From Lepus europaeus (taxonomy: Eukaryota > Chordata > Mammalia > Lagomorpha > Leporidae): a DNA stretch of 64,000 nt. The stretch spans positions 12,683,294-12,747,293 of the forward strand of contig NC_084834.1 of assembly GCF_033115175.1 (NCBI RefSeq), given 5' to 3'. A model generated the notes under the pieces. The model worked only from the letters and a program-made list of their open reading frames with translations. It did no database searches and had not been told where the DNA came from. The translations under genes and the position numbers were made by a program. This document shows, piece after piece, positions 22,975 to 35,787 of the stretch. The first letter of the stretch is position 1. Every line of letters begins with the position of its first letter.

Positions 22975-25735
22975 TATAAGCATATTCCCTTCCTACCTCC
23001 CCCCCCCATCCCTCTTTCCTTCAACCCTTCTATATTCTCCCTTTCTTTTAGTTTTGGTTTTTGAGATAACATATTTTAAATTTATATTATAGTAAAAATG
23101 TTTAATATTTCACTGAATAAGAAATTAAACAAGTAAAATGCGAATGACCCTAGTTTAGTGGGAATATAGACAATGGCTGTATATAGTAATTGAATGGAGA
23201 AATGACGATACAGTACATTTTAAAGTAATCACAGATCATTAGAACTGTAGTAGTGCAGCATTCTTAACCATTGGCTTGACAAAGGTATGACACAAAGTTT
23301 AAAAAACTATATTGCAGCAATACTGATACACACAGACATTTCTTTTTTTAGATTTTAGCTCCCCCATATAAGAGAGAATTTTTGGTATTTGTCTTTCTGG
23401 GTCTCTCTGGCTCCAGCTTAATTCACTCAATTCCAGTAGCATCTATTTTGCTGCAAATGGTAGAATTTTATTCTTTTTTAATAGCTGGATAATATTCCAA
23501 TGTGTATATATACCACATTTTCTTTATCCATTCATCTGATGATGGACATCCAAATTTTGGCTATTGTGCACAGTGCTGCCATAAACATGGTGGTGCAGGT
23601 ATCTCTTTCCTACACTGTGTTCAAGTCTTTTGGGTATATACCCAGTAGTGAGATTGCTGAGTCATATTGCAGGTATATTTATAGTGTTTTAAGAAATCTT
23701 CACACTGTTTTCCACAGTGACTGTGCTAATTTACATTCCCACCAATAATGTGTAAATCTTCCCCTTTCTTCACATCCTGGCCAGCATTTGTTGAAGAGAC
23801 TGAGCCATTTTATCAAACATCAGTTGGCTCTACATACATGGATTAATTTCTGGGCTCTCTATTCTTTTCCATTGATCTATGTATTGGTTTTTATGCCAGT
23901 ATCATGCTATTTCAGTTACTATAGCTTTGTAGTTTGTTTGAAGTCAAGTATTGTGATGTCTTCAGCTTGATTTTTCTTGTTCAGGATAGTGTTGGCTAGC
24001 CTGGGTCTTGTGATCCCATATGAATTGTAGGATCGCTTTTTTTAGTCCAGTTAAAGAATGTCATTGTTATTTTGATAGGGTTTGCATTGAATATATAGAT
24101 TGCTTTAGAGAGCATAGACATTTTAAGATATTGAAGCAAGGATTATCTTTCCATTTTTTGTCCTTGATGATTTCTTTCACCAATGTTTGATAATTTTCAC
24201 TGTAGAGATCTTTCACTTCTTTTTTTTTTAAGATTTACTTATTTTTATTTGAAAGTCAGAGTTACACAGAGAGAGGAGAGGCAGAGAGAGAGAGAGAGAG
24301 AGAGGTCTTCCATCTGCTGGTTCACTCCCCAGATGGCCGCAGTGGCTGGAGCTGTGCAAATCCCAAGCCAGGAGCCAGGAGCTTCTTCTGGGTCTCCCAC
24401 ACAGGTGCAGGGGCACAAAGATTTGGTCCATCTTCCACTGTTTTCCCAGGCCATAGCAGGGAGCTGGATTGAAAGTGGAGCAGCCGGGTCTCGAACCAGC
24501 ACCCATATGGGATACTGGCGCTTCAGGCCAGGGTGTTAACTCACAGCGCCACAGCGCCGGCCCTGAGATCTTTCACTTCTTTTGTTAAATGTATTCCTAA
24601 ATATTTTATTTTTTCACTATTGTGAATGGGACTTCTATCTTCATTTCTCTTTCTGTGATCATTAGCATATAAAAAGCTACTATTTATTGTATATTTATTT
24701 TGTAACCTGCAACTTTACTAATTGGTTTATCAATTCCAACAGCCTTTTGGTGGAGTTTTTAAGTTTTTCCATGTACAACATCGAGTCATCTGCAAATGTG
24801 GATAATTTAGCTTCCTCTTTTCCAGGTTTTATGCCATTTATTTATTTTTCCTCTCTAATTGCTCTTGCTAAGACTTCCAGTACTACATTGAATAAGAATG
24901 ACAAAAGTGGACATCCTTGTATGCTTCAGATCTGAAGGGAAATGCTTTATTTTTTCCCATTCATAATGATCTTAGCTGTTGGTTTGTGATATATACCCTT
25001 TATAATTTTGAGGCATGTTCCTTCTGTACCGAATTTGTGGATGGTTTTTTATCATGAAAGGGTGCTGAATCCTAGCAATTACTTTTTCTGCATCTATTGA
25101 GATGGCCATATGGTTTTTGTTCTTCATTCTACAGGTGTGATTTTTGATGTTTATTGATTTGTGAATGTTGAACCACCCTTGCATTTCTGGGATGAATTCC
25201 ACTTGATAGTGAAGTATGATCTTTTTATGTGGTTTTGGATTCAATTTTTTAGTATTTTGTTGAGAATCTTTGCATCTATGTTCATTAGGGACATGCATCT
25301 GTAGTTGTGTGTGTGTGTGTGTGTGATGTCTTTCACTTTGGTATCAAAGCAATGCTGGTTTCATAAAAGGAGTTTAGCTGAATTCCACCCTTTTCAATAT
25401 TTTGGAATAGTTTGAAGAGCATTGCATTTAATTCCTCTTCTGTTGTTTGCAGAATTCAGTAGTAAAGACATCCGGTCTTGGGCTTTTCTTTGATGGAAGA
25501 CTTCGGATTACTGCTTCAATCCCTGCTTAGATTGACTATATCTTCTTGATTTAATCTTGGTGGGTTAGACGATTCCAGGAATTTATCCATTTCTTCAAGT
25601 TTTTCTAATATATTAGCATATACTTTTTTCATAGTAGTTTCTTATGGTCATGTGTATTTCTGAGGTGTCAGTTGCAATATCTCCTATTTCATCTCCAACT
25701 TTATTTGAATTTGAATTTTGAATTTCAGGTATCTT
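22975..25735 (-). mobile_element. L1, 5'-truncated, carrying a SINE
   Basis: An antisense L1 from its 3' UTR (C-rich CCTACCTCCCCCCCCCATCC) through ORF2. The 23.4-23.8 kb part parallels the antisense ORF2 end at 57.3-57.7 kb, and 24.6-25.7 kb reads as antisense reverse-transcriptase region. ORF2 is fragmented by stops and frameshifts, so the copy is dead. Confidence 0.8.
24224..24564 (-). mobile_element. C-type SINE inserted in L1
   Basis: An antisense copy flanked by GAGATCTTTCACTTCTTTT on both sides (24205-24223 and 24565-24583), interrupting the antisense L1. Confidence 0.95.
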
Positions 25736-25739
25736 AGCC

Positions 25740-27480
25740 TAAGATAAAAGAAAGACAAATGCATAAACAGGAAAGGGGGATCTCAAGCACTGTAGCTGCT
25801 CTTCCAGCAAGCTCCTAAAATGTAGCAGGATTTCTTCTTGTTGCCAGTGTCACTCCATGAATTATTCCAGTCTGACACATGGAAGGCCATCAGTAAATGT
25901 TTTTTGATTTATATTTTAAATCACAAGTTAATTAAAAGATTACTGAGTTTATAATTGACAAGCACTGAATTGTGTAGATGAGATCTACTTTTAATTTAAC
26001 ATTGGTTTAGCAATGTAAATTAGGATGTATTAGTAAATCCATCAAATTTTCAAAAGTAGAGTGAATAATATTTATAACAATATTTTAGGAAATAAAATTA
26101 TTATATATTTCTACTTAATGTAGACATTTAAAATAAACCTAATATTTATTGTTGCTTTTGAATCTTCTTTAATATGGCGGTGTTTATTTTCATTTACCTA
26201 GTGTTCATTGATTCCATATTAGCTTATTTTTTTCTCATGTGCCACTTTGCAATGTCAAACATTTAGTGTTCGTTGAACATGCTCCAAAATGTGCCACATT
26301 AATTATTCGGTTATATGCTTTCCCAGTATTGGGATGCCCCTCCAACCAAATCCTATGTCTACACAAGTCCACCCATCCTTAATACACATCATAAATCCCT
26401 GCTTTTTCATAATGTCTTTTCTGATTTATTGGTTAAAATTTGATATCTCACTTTATTGAGTCCCCATCAAACTACTTATGCTTCTTATTATCATGCACTA
26501 TTTCAAACCACTTAAGTAAAGTCAGTATAGTGTGGTGTGATGTTATAGATCCCTATCAGCTTGTAAGATTCTTAAGAGAAGAAATTGCGTTAGCAATGTT
26601 TGCCCTGCCTGAATCCACCAGTACACTGACCTGTACCTAAGAGAGAGCGAGTAATGCACACTTATTTATTACCCACTTTGCTTCAAACCCTATTTGAAAA
26701 ATAGTTCACCAAATTGTTTAGCTTACTTGAACTGAATTGAAAATAAAGTATCAGGCATAATAATCTGTCCTCTGGAGAACATTATAATTGCCTTTGCAAG
26801 TGCTCTAAAAATTTAAATTTCTTTTTAGTCAATTATCTTTTAATAGACATATTTTAGATCCAAAATTTCACAGTTCTTCCTTATGTTAGATTTAAACACC
26901 CACCTTTTAGTTGCAGATTTGTTTAAGACACATACAAATACTGTCTTGACACACATGCTGTCATAAAAATAAAATTCGACTTTACGCTGATAACATTAAA
27001 CACTTGCATTAACATTCCAAGCAGCACCATTGGAAGTGAACACATTAGTTAGCTGCTCTTTTTGAACATCAGGGAAGAAAAGTGATTATAAAACATCAAA
27101 CTGACTAATCTGTGACACAATGTGGTCTCACATTGAATCTTCAGGCTTATAAAATTCCAAGCATCAATACAGTCCAAGTTGGTCCATGGTGCCAATTTAG
27201 TGCCAATGGAGACACCATTTTTTATAGAACATAGTTGTTTTTAGTAAGTATCTTCAGGGACATTTATATCTCCACAAAGGCTGTTCCCATCAGCTACATG
27301 TAGGAAGGAGCCTAGGATGCATGGATTTTCATAAAACTCTCCATGTATATTGGATCCTTCATCAAAATTAAGGAAATTATAGATCATCATGTTACCTAGC
27401 TCTGTGATAACACTCTGGTCCCAGATATGATAATAGTAGTAGGATGCATGGGAAATAGTTAAAACACATTGCCGCCATCA
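25740..27480. other. Unique AT-rich DNA
   Basis: No feature recognised. Confidence 0.4.
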
Positions 27481-27486
27481 CACAAG

Positions 27487-27705
27487 TAGTCCTTCTTATC
27501 CATGGCTTGACTTTCTGTGATTTCAGTTACTTGTATCAAATCATGGTCCAAAAGTATTAAGTGGAAAATCGCACAATTCTGGTTTATTATGGGGAAGCAC
27601 AGGAAAAATGCATGGTATGTGTAGAGTATGACACTATTCGGTTTCTGGCATCCCTGGGGCTTGCAGAGTGTATCTCCCCTAGATCATGGGAGTTGACTAT
27701 ACATC
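27487..27705. mobile_element. Tigger/pogo-like DNA transposon remnant
   Basis: TAGTCCTTCTTATCCATGG at the left, TTTCAGTTACTTGTATCAA and CAAAAGTATTAAGTGGAAAA inside, TTCGGTTTCTGGCATCC and a terminal ATGGGAGTTGACTATA follow the layout of an old mammalian Tigger-type MITE. The imperfect inverted ends TAGTCC / TAGTCAACTCCCAT agree. Assignment is from memory. Confidence 0.6.
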
Positions 27706-27853
27706 TGTTATTAGTTTTGGTGAGCTTGAAAAATCAGTGTGAGATAATTTGAATGATTAAATATTTTGAAAAGATCTTTTCTGTGCTTATGTTTTAGCCA
27801 ACACCAGAAAGAGAAATAACACCTAGATTTGGCCATTACAAATCCCCCATTGG

Positions 27854-28230
27854 AGCCGGTGCCACGGCTCACTAGGCTAATCCTCTGCCTTGCGGCGCCG
27901 GCACACCAGGTTCTAGTCCCAGTCGGGGCACCGATCCTGTCCCGGTTGCCCCCCTTCCAGGCCAGCTCTCTGCTGTGGCCCGGGAGTGCAGTGGAGGATG
28001 GCCCAAGTGCTTGGGCCCTGCACCCCATTGGAGACCAGGATAAGCACCTGGCTCCTGCCATCAGATCAGCACGGTGCGCTGGTCGCAGCGCACCAACCGC
28101 GGCGGACATTGGAGGGTGAACCAACGGCAAAAGGAAGACCTTTCTTTCTCTCTCTCTCTGTCTCTCTCTCACTGTCCACTCTGCCTGTCAAAAAATAAAA
28201 AAAAAAAAATTAAAAAAAAAAAACCAAAAA
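27854..28230 (+). mobile_element. C-type SINE with 16-bp target duplication
   Basis: A sense CSINE2-like copy from AGCCGGTGCCACGGCTCAC to a long A-rich tail. ACAAATCCCCCATTGG flanks it exactly (27838-27853 and 28231-28246), indicating a young insertion. The 153- and 96-codon frames are SINE translation. Confidence 0.96.
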
Positions 28231-28246
28231 ACAAATCCCCCATTGG

Positions 28247-29560
28247 GCCATTTTGTAGATATTCAAGTAAATAACTCAGGGCTTTATACAAGAGTGATCC
28301 AGTACATTGATTTTATCTATAGATGGAGAAAAGCCGCCATGGTGCTGTGTGGGAAAGATAATCAGGCGGGTGTGTAAAATATCTCCAAATAATTGTCTCA
28401 TGTATCTTACAGATATGCATTGTGAAAGCCATATATTTCAGTATTTGTTGACTCCTGCAATTTTTTTCTTGAGTTGCGATGCTTTCCAGAAAATCCACCT
28501 TACTTCCTCAGGAAGAATCAGAGTCGACCCTGCAGAACAGCCTCTGTCTGTATCATTATCCATAGACAGTGTGTGCCCCAGGATTTTCCACCCATGACAG
28601 TCATTAAATGACTGTGTCCTTCACATAAGGTAATAAAAACATCCATCACATGTTTTGCTTGTTTTGGCTTTTCCTTAAAGTTTCTTGAATTTTTTCTGTC
28701 TGAGCATATGGTTCATCTTGGTTTCCATTTAACTACAGTAAACTGGAATCAGCTACTCAGACCACTGACCCTGGGTCTTTATTTCTACCAGTCCTATTGT
28801 TTGGGATGTGCATTGCATTCTCTACAGAAACCCTCCTCCACCTTGCACTTACCCACCCATCCCCATCCTGCCAGACCAAGGGTGCTCTTCTTTCCAGACC
28901 TCACCACCAGCTGCTCTAACTGGCAGCTCTGGAAATCACCTCTATACTAATCAATTACAGGGAAGTAAAGAATTGTTACACAGAATTATCATGTTAAAGT
29001 ATTAAACTTTTTGCTTTGGGAAGGAAATCTACATAAATATGGTAAGGATTTTGTGAAAGAACACATTGGCCCCTTAGGGGAGCACTGTTACATTATTTAG
29101 GTTTTTAGATTATTTCAGAAATTAGTAAGTAATGACTCTAACAGACTTAAACATAACCAGATAGGTCTCCCTATTTAGTCTGCTTTAATTTAACTGACTC
29201 GAATCAAAAGATGCCAGCTTCCAGGGTCTCTACAATATCAAAGCCAAACATCTAAAGCAATGTGAATTCAAAAATCCTATGAAAAGGAAAACAAGTAGGT
29301 CAATTTTTATGTAGATAAATGAAGTTCAAAGCAATGATTTATTTCATCAATCAAATCTATTTGTAATGAGAAAGAATCCCCACTATTTCCTATTCGATAT
29401 AGTTAGTCATCCTACTTGCTATTCTGCTTCAAATGAGTACTCAGGGTTCCCATCTACTTCGGCCCAGACTAGGCTCTTTGAAGAGGAAAATCAGTGATGG
29501 TGATTTATGTGTGATATGTACTCACTGAGATCTGCAGCACCAGGTTAAGCTCAGAGCTGG
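28247..29560. other. Unique DNA
   Basis: No gene or repeat recognised. Confidence 0.4.
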
Positions 29561-29564
29561 GGCG

Positions 29565-29853
29565 AATTTTGGCCTAGTTGTTGAATTATCACTTGAGATG
29601 CTCATATTCCATATTGGAGTGCATAGGCTGGAGTCCATCTCAGGCTCCTGTTGGCAGCTTTCTGCCTATGTGAGCCCAGAACGGTCTGGGGTGGGCTAGT
29701 AGTTGCGTCTTTGTTGCCCACATGAGAGACATGGGTTGAATTAATGGTTCCTGCCCTTGGCCTGGCTCAGTCCCAGTTACTGAGGACATTTGGCCGGGAG
29801 GAGGTGGGGAAGGGTGTTAGCCAGTAGATGGAAGATGGAAGCTCATTCTCTCA

Positions 29854-29901
<48 letters not shown>

Positions 29902-29945
29902 ACCTCTCTCAAATATATAAAAATGAGCCAATAAAGCATTTTTAA
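29565..29945 (+). mobile_element. C-type SINE, old
   Basis: A diverged sense copy with CATATTGGAGTGCATAGGC, CATGAGAGACATGGGTTG and a long (CT)n tract at about 29855-29900. Confidence 0.7.
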
Positions 29946-30356
29946 AAGAAAGCTCAGTGCTTTTGTGGTAGGAATAATGTTGAATAAAGATTGGAACATG
30001 GTTTTGTTCTCTTTCCAGTTACTTCCTTGTGTCAATCCTCGTATTTCACAAACACATTTCTATGTTTGTATTTTTGTTCTTGTATCTATTCATTCATTTT
30101 CCTTGGGAACTCAGTTCAAAGGCAAAATAAAAACAATTGAAATATATCTAAAATTTTGAGAAACACAAATTAGCCTATTTTTTCATCAAGCATACCAAAT
30201 TATGTGGAGTCAAATTTTTGTCTCCTTACTCTTAGAAACATAATTGTTATTGAGCAAATATTTATATATGCCAGAACTCAATATATTAATCTTTGAAACA
30301 CACATTTTCTCAAAATTTTATAAAAATATGAAATACTAAAATTACAATGGGAAAAA

Positions 30357-30548
30357 CTTTTTTTAATTTATTTAATCTATTTGAAAGGCAGAGAGACAGA
30401 CAATGATATCACATCTATTAATTAACCCCAGAGGATGGAAAATCTCTCTTTCTTCCCCCCCCCCTCTCTCTCCCTCTCTCTCTTTCTCTCCTTCTCTCAA
30501 ACTGTAACTTTGCTTTTCAAATAAATAAAATAAAAGTCTTTTAAAAAC
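30357..30548. mobile_element. Head-to-head SINE 3' ends (inverted composite)
   Basis: Left, an antisense SINE tail (AATTTATTTAATCTATTTG, AAAGGCAGAGAGACAG). Right, a sense SINE tail (GGATGGAAAATCTCTC, a CT tract, GCTTTTCAAATAAATAAAAT). No SINE body lies between them, so the two tails face outwards and form an inverted repeat of about 70 bp per arm. Confidence 0.7.
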
Positions 30549-31059
30549 CTATCTTTTGTAAAAGGAACATTGTGTATATGAATGACAGAGGTACACAGGT
30601 CTGTGGCACCTGATACTCAGCATCAGAACGGTGGAGAATAGACATCCACTATTCTATTGCTATTCCTCTTTATTGGAGCTGATTCCTTATGAGAAATTGC
30701 ATAAAAGTTTTCCAAAATCATTAGTAGAGTTCCATGTAGTGGACAATAATATATTTTTTCATAATTGTAAAATAACTGAGCAAATTAGTGGCAGAGCTTG
30801 GAATCCAAGATAATTTTGTCTGACAACAAAACTCACACTCTTGATCCTCTTACATTGCTTCTTAGCTGACTTTATCTTTCAGTGGTACTATCACCATTGG
30901 TATATAATACATCCTTGACCCTGAAGTGCTCCTTGAGTAAAATATTCAGATTTTATTCACTGTTTTCTTTCCAGAGCCTGGTAGTGGTAGTGTATTAAGA
31001 ATACTGAATAATCTAACAGGACCATTCATTCTGTGTAAGCTGATGGAAGCAGGTTAGTT
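30549..31059. other. Unique DNA
   Basis: No supported feature. Confidence 0.4.
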
Positions 31060-31074
31060 TTCTGCAACATTTAA

Positions 31075-31399
31075 AAAAATATTTCTTGCAGATTTATGTA
31101 TTTATTTGAAAGGTGGAGGGGCAAAGAGAGAAATCTTCCATTTTCTGGTTTATTTCCCAAATGGCAGCAATGCTCAGAGCTGGGTCAGGCCGTCACAAGG
31201 AGCCAGGGACTTCATTGCGATCTCCCACATGGGTGCAGAGGCCCAGCCACTTGGGTCATCTTTTGTTACTTTCCCAGGGGCATTACCAGGGAGCTGGATT
31301 GGAATCCAAGCAGCCAGAACTCAAGCTGGTGTTCTTAAGTGGAGTGTCAGTGTTATTAGCATTGCCTTAACCCACTGTGCCACAATGTTGCTCTAGATC
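31075..31399 (-). mobile_element. C-type SINE with target duplication
   Basis: An antisense copy, diverged. TTCTGCAACATTTAA at 31060-31074 and TTCTGCAACATTTT at 31400-31413 flank it. Confidence 0.9.
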
Positions 31400-31424
31400 T
31401 TCTGCAACATTTTAATTTCTTTTA

Positions 31425-32225
31425 TTTACTTTTTGAAAACATTATTAATATAAACAGAATTGATTTCTTGTATATTACAGATATAATTTGAAGAAGATAA
31501 TCAAACTTCCCTCCTCCTTCCCCTCCCTCAATTTCCTTCCTTTCTTTTATTTTCCTTGAGCTTTCACAATAACATAATTTCAATTTACTTCATAATCACA
31601 GGCCTAATACACCAGTAAACATAATGCTCAACAAGTACAAAATAGACCACTGTCGCACAGGATTATAGACAAGGGCTGTAATCAATAATCAAACCGTAAG
31701 ATGTCAGTTTCATTCTTATACAGTTTTTGAGTTCTATATTAACCTTCAACCTATCATTTAAAATCTGTATTTGTCTTTTGGGTTCTGTTTGTCTTTTGAG
31801 TTCTATATTAACCTACAACATATCATAGAAAGATCTGTATTTGTCTTTTGGGGCCTGGCTTATTTCACTAAGCATAATCGTTTCCAGTTGCATCCATTTT
31901 GTTACAAAAGACAGGATTTCATTGCTTCCGTATGGCTGAGTAGTACTCGCTAGTGTATATATACATTCTCTTTCTCTAGTGATCTCTTGATGGATATCTG
32001 GGTTGATTCCACTTCTCAGCTATTGTGAATTGAACTCCCAAAACCACGGAGTACAAACAACTCTTCAAATGCTGATTTCATCTCATCCTAGGAGTGGGAT
32101 GGCTTGGTCACATGATATATCTGTTTTCAGATTTCTGAGAAATCTTTATACTGTATTTTATAATGGTTACACAAGTTTACATCCCAACTAACAGTGAACA
32201 AGGGTACCTTTTTCTCCACATTCTA
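31425..32225 (-). mobile_element. L1 3' fragment
   Basis: An antisense L1 3' UTR and ORF2 tail: a CCTCCTTCCCCTCCC block, GGCTTATTTCACTAAGCATA, CAGTTGCATCCATTTTGTT and TGGATATCTGGGTTGATTCC. The block TGTCTTTTGRGTTCTATATTAACC is partly duplicated near 31735-31815. Confidence 0.75.
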
Positions 32226-32251
32226 ATTTCAATGAGAAACTTAGGAAAACA

Positions 32252-32588
32252 GGGGCCAGTAACCTGGTGCAAAAGGCTAAGCCACTGCCTGCAATGCCTG
32301 CATCAGATATGAGTGCTTGTTCAAGTCCCAGCTGCTCCACTTCTGATTCAGCTACCTGCTAATGAACCTGGGAAAACAGTGAAAGATGGTCCAAGTACTT
32401 GGACCCCTGGCACTCATGTGGGAGACCTGGATGGAGTTCCAGACTGTTGCCTTCAGCCTAGCCCACCCCTAGCTGCCGTGGACAATTGGAGATTGAACCA
32501 ATAAATGGAAGCTCGTTTGCTTGCTCTCTCTCTGTCCCCATCTCTCTGTCATTCTGTCTTTCAAATAAATAAACAAATCTTTAAAAAA
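32252..32588 (+). mobile_element. C-type SINE with target duplication
   Basis: A sense copy bounded by TTAGGAAAACA at 32241-32251 and 32589-32599, ending AAATAAATAAACAAATCTTT. Confidence 0.93.
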
Positions 32589-32617
32589 TTAGGAAAACAT
32601 TGAGAATTAACATCTAT

Positions 32618-32900
32618 TTTGTTAAATTATTTATTTGAGAAGGAAAAAGAAAGAGAGAGAAGAGAGAGAAAGAGAATCTCCCATCTACTGGGTCACTCCC
32701 CAAGTGCCCAAAACATTCAGAACTGGGCTGAAGCTGTTGCTTGAAGCTAAGAAATCAATGCAGGTCTCCTACATGGGTAGCAAGAAGTCAATTACCTTGG
32801 GCCATTACTGAAGCTGAATTCAGAAGCCTCAGATGGGCACCAAACCCAGGCATTCCTATATGGGACACATGTGTAATTTTACTAACAGCTCCTTGGTAAC
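32618..32900 (-). mobile_element. C-type SINE, old
   Basis: A diverged antisense copy (TTATTTATTTGAGAAGG, TCTCCCATCTACTGGGTCAC, TATATGGGACACATG). Confidence 0.7.
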
Positions 32901-32904
32901 ATTT

Positions 32905-33940
32905 CTGTTTTTTTAATGCTAAAAGTAAGAAAATATAATTGACATTCTTCAGGTCAACTTACAGTACTACATACAGAGACGTATATATGAAGGAATGAGC
33001 AGTTGTCATGTTCCGCCAACATAATATTTGATTTCTCCCTCATCATTAATCCTTCACTCTTCCTTTTGATTTTCTTTGGATCCAAGAAAAATGGTATTTT
33101 GATTACCAGATTTTGTGTTTGAATTTCTGCTTGTGTAAAGGCTAGTCATTTTTTGGTGAAAAGTAACAAAACAGTTTATCTCTGATGTCCCCTGCCTGTG
33201 TCCTGTGTCCCTTTCTGAAAGATGTGGCCTGATGTGCCTTTCACGGGGATATTCTGCCAGAAGGCATTTTATCTCCTTTTGTGAGGGCATCAAAAACTCA
33301 GACTGAAAAATGCTGAAATTGCTTCATTCATCTGTCAGGACATTCAAACCTCTTCAAGGCCAGAAGCCAAAAGAGGTTCTGAAAAAGAAAATGATGTCAG
33401 AAATAGATCTGCCAGACAGGACTTGCAACACTAAATCTCTCAGTTGCTGCAGGGAGGTCAAGAGTCTGTGAACCCCTGTGCACAGGAAAGAGCTAGAAAA
33501 TGCGGATGGCGAGAGCAGTCCGTGAGAAAGCCCATCGGTTGTGTCACTGGAATCAGTAATATCCCTTCTGCTTGCATTTCCTAGGTACACTTATTTCTTT
33601 ATTATATATCATTAATTGAACCATAGTAACCATACAAGGAAACAATTTTACATTGCTTACTGAGCCATCACCGTACTTTCAGTTTTCACCCAACCTCTTT
33701 GATGTGCATCATCTCACCACACCATACAGCTGCAAAGTGAGCATCAGAATAGGCAGTCCTGTCGAGAGAGGGCCCTTCAGCAAGTTAGTCTGCGCCTAAC
33801 CTCGGAGCTGCTGGAGCTCCTCTGTTAACCAACTACAGCTCGTGAACAATAGTTCCCAAATATCTGTATTCACCTCCAAGTAATTCTATTTTATTATGAG
33901 GTATTCTTTTCAAGAGAACTAATTTGCTAGATATATAATC
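32905..33940. other. Unique DNA
   Basis: No gene or repeat is recognised. Minus frames at 33054-33293 and 33354-33590 have no splice or family support. Confidence 0.4.
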
Positions 33941-33957
33941 AAAATCCCTTAATTTCT

Positions 33958-34295
33958 TTTTTTAATTAATTAATTTATTTTTTGACAGGCAGAGTGGACA
34001 GTGAGAGAGAGAGAGAGAAAGGTCTTCCTTTTCCGTTGGTTCACCCTCCAATGGCCGCCGCGGCCAGCGCACTGCGCTGAACCGAAGCCAGGAGCCAGGT
34101 GTTTCTCCTGGTCTCCCATGCGGGTGCAGGGCCCAAGCACTTGGGCCATCCTCCACTGCACTCCTGAGCCACAGCAGAGAGCTGGACTGGAAGAGGGGCA
34201 ACCGGGACAGAATCCGGTGCCCCGACTGGGACTAGAACCCGGTGTGCCGGCACCGCAGGTGGAGGATTAGCCTATAGAGCCTCGGCGCCGACCCC
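33958..34295 (-). mobile_element. C-type SINE (CSINE2-like) with target duplication
   Basis: An antisense copy flanked by AAATCCCTTAATTTCT (33942-33957 and 34296-34311), low divergence. Confidence 0.95.
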
Positions 34296-34311
34296 AAATC
34301 CCTTAATTTCT

Positions 34312-34771
34312 ATATCAGTTGAATCACATTTGAGTAAGATTAGGCAAAGTCAAGGATAAAGTAATTTGGATCTTGTATTTCTGAGTTTTTTTTTTTTGTG
34401 AAATCCTTTCCCTCCCGCAGAACTTTGCAAGATTTCTCATGTGATATATTCTCTTAGTCTTATTTGTCTGAAAACTTTATTTCATTTTATATTTTAAAAT
34501 TATTACCAGGTTTAGAATCCTGGGGAAACAGTTTTTTTTTTTTCTGTTCTTATGGCATTGTGTAGATACTGTTACATTTTCTATTACCTTCTGTTAGTCT
34601 CATTATTCTTTTCAAGATAATGTCTTTTTCTTAGACTGCTATTTTTAAAATAAATTTCTACAGTTCTAGTGCCATATACCTAGCAGTGCTTTTTCTCTAT
34701 TTACCCAGTTTAGAATTTTTTTAGATATTTGCATCAATGCGATCATGTCTTTCATCATTTTTATACAATTT
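34312..34771. other. AT-rich unique DNA
   Basis: T-rich, possibly degraded L1, but no border or diagnostic phrase is clear. Confidence 0.35.
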
Positions 34772-34788
34772 CAGGCATATTTATTTAA

Positions 34789-35133
34789 TTATTTTTTAAA
34801 TATTTATTTATTTGAAAGAGTTACACACAGAAAGCAGGAGAGGAAGAGAGAGAGAGGGAGAGAGAGAGAGAGAGAGGTCTTCCATCCACTGGTTTACTCC
34901 CCAGGTGGCTACAATGGCCAGAGCTGCGCTGATCTGAAGCCTGAAGCCAGGAGCTTCCTCTGGGTCTCCCATGTGGGTGCAGGGCCCAACGACCTGGGCC
35001 ATCCTCTACTGCTTTCCCAGGCCATAGCAGAGAGCTGGATTGGAACTGGAGCAGCTGGGTCTCGAACCCGCACCCACATGGGATGCCAGCACTGTAGGCG
35101 GCTGCTTTACCCACTACACCACAGTGTCGGCCC
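34789..35133 (-). mobile_element. C-type SINE with target duplication
   Basis: An antisense copy flanked by CAGGCATATTTATTTAA (34772-34788 and 35134-35150). Confidence 0.95.
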
Positions 35134-35150
35134 CAGGCATATTTATTTAA

Positions 35151-35785
35151 ATATCTCTTTTTATCCATTTGCACTTCCTTGTTGATAGCACCTCAATTTG
35201 CTGCAACAAAAAATATGGAATCAATATAGATGCAAGACGCAAGTTTCCTTAGGTGCCTTTACTGGTAGGGAGATTCATGGTATTGCTGTTGCTGTTCATG
35301 TTTTTAATTAAGAATTGCTGCTGAACTTTCTTCAAAGCTTTCTATGTATCTAGATAATCAGATGTATTTTTTTGTGCTTTACTCTTTGAAAATGCTGAAA
35401 TATAACTATTAATTTTCAAGGGCTAAACTAAACTTTTTTTCCTTGGATAAACCTTGTGATTATTAGGTACTGTTTTATATATTTACAGCTAGTATGAACT
35501 TTGAAAGCATTATGTTTAATAAAAGAAGCCAACCACAAAAGACCACATGCCATAGAATTCCATTTACATGAAATGTTCAGGCTAGACAAATTCAGAATTA
35601 GAAAACAGATTCATGCTGTCTGAGATAGGGGTAAGAGGGAATGGGAAGTGATTGCTAATATAATATTCCTTCTTTCCTTCATGTCCTTCTTCTTTGCCAT
35701 GAATATCCATTTTGTCCATGACACCATGATGTGAGAATAGAAGGGAGAAAGTACATTGTCTTCAGGTTTCAGAAGCCTAGAGCCT
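35151..35785. other. Unique DNA
   Basis: No supported feature. Confidence 0.4.
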
Positions 35786-35787
35786 AA

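Noticed and set aside
27854-28230. tRNA-like start of the SINEs as a tRNA gene
   Set aside because: The C SINE head is tRNA-derived but does not fold into a full cloverleaf with CCA-end context; it is a retroposon promoter.
33354-33590. 78-codon minus frame as a small gene
   Set aside because: No start context, splice signals or resemblance to known proteins.
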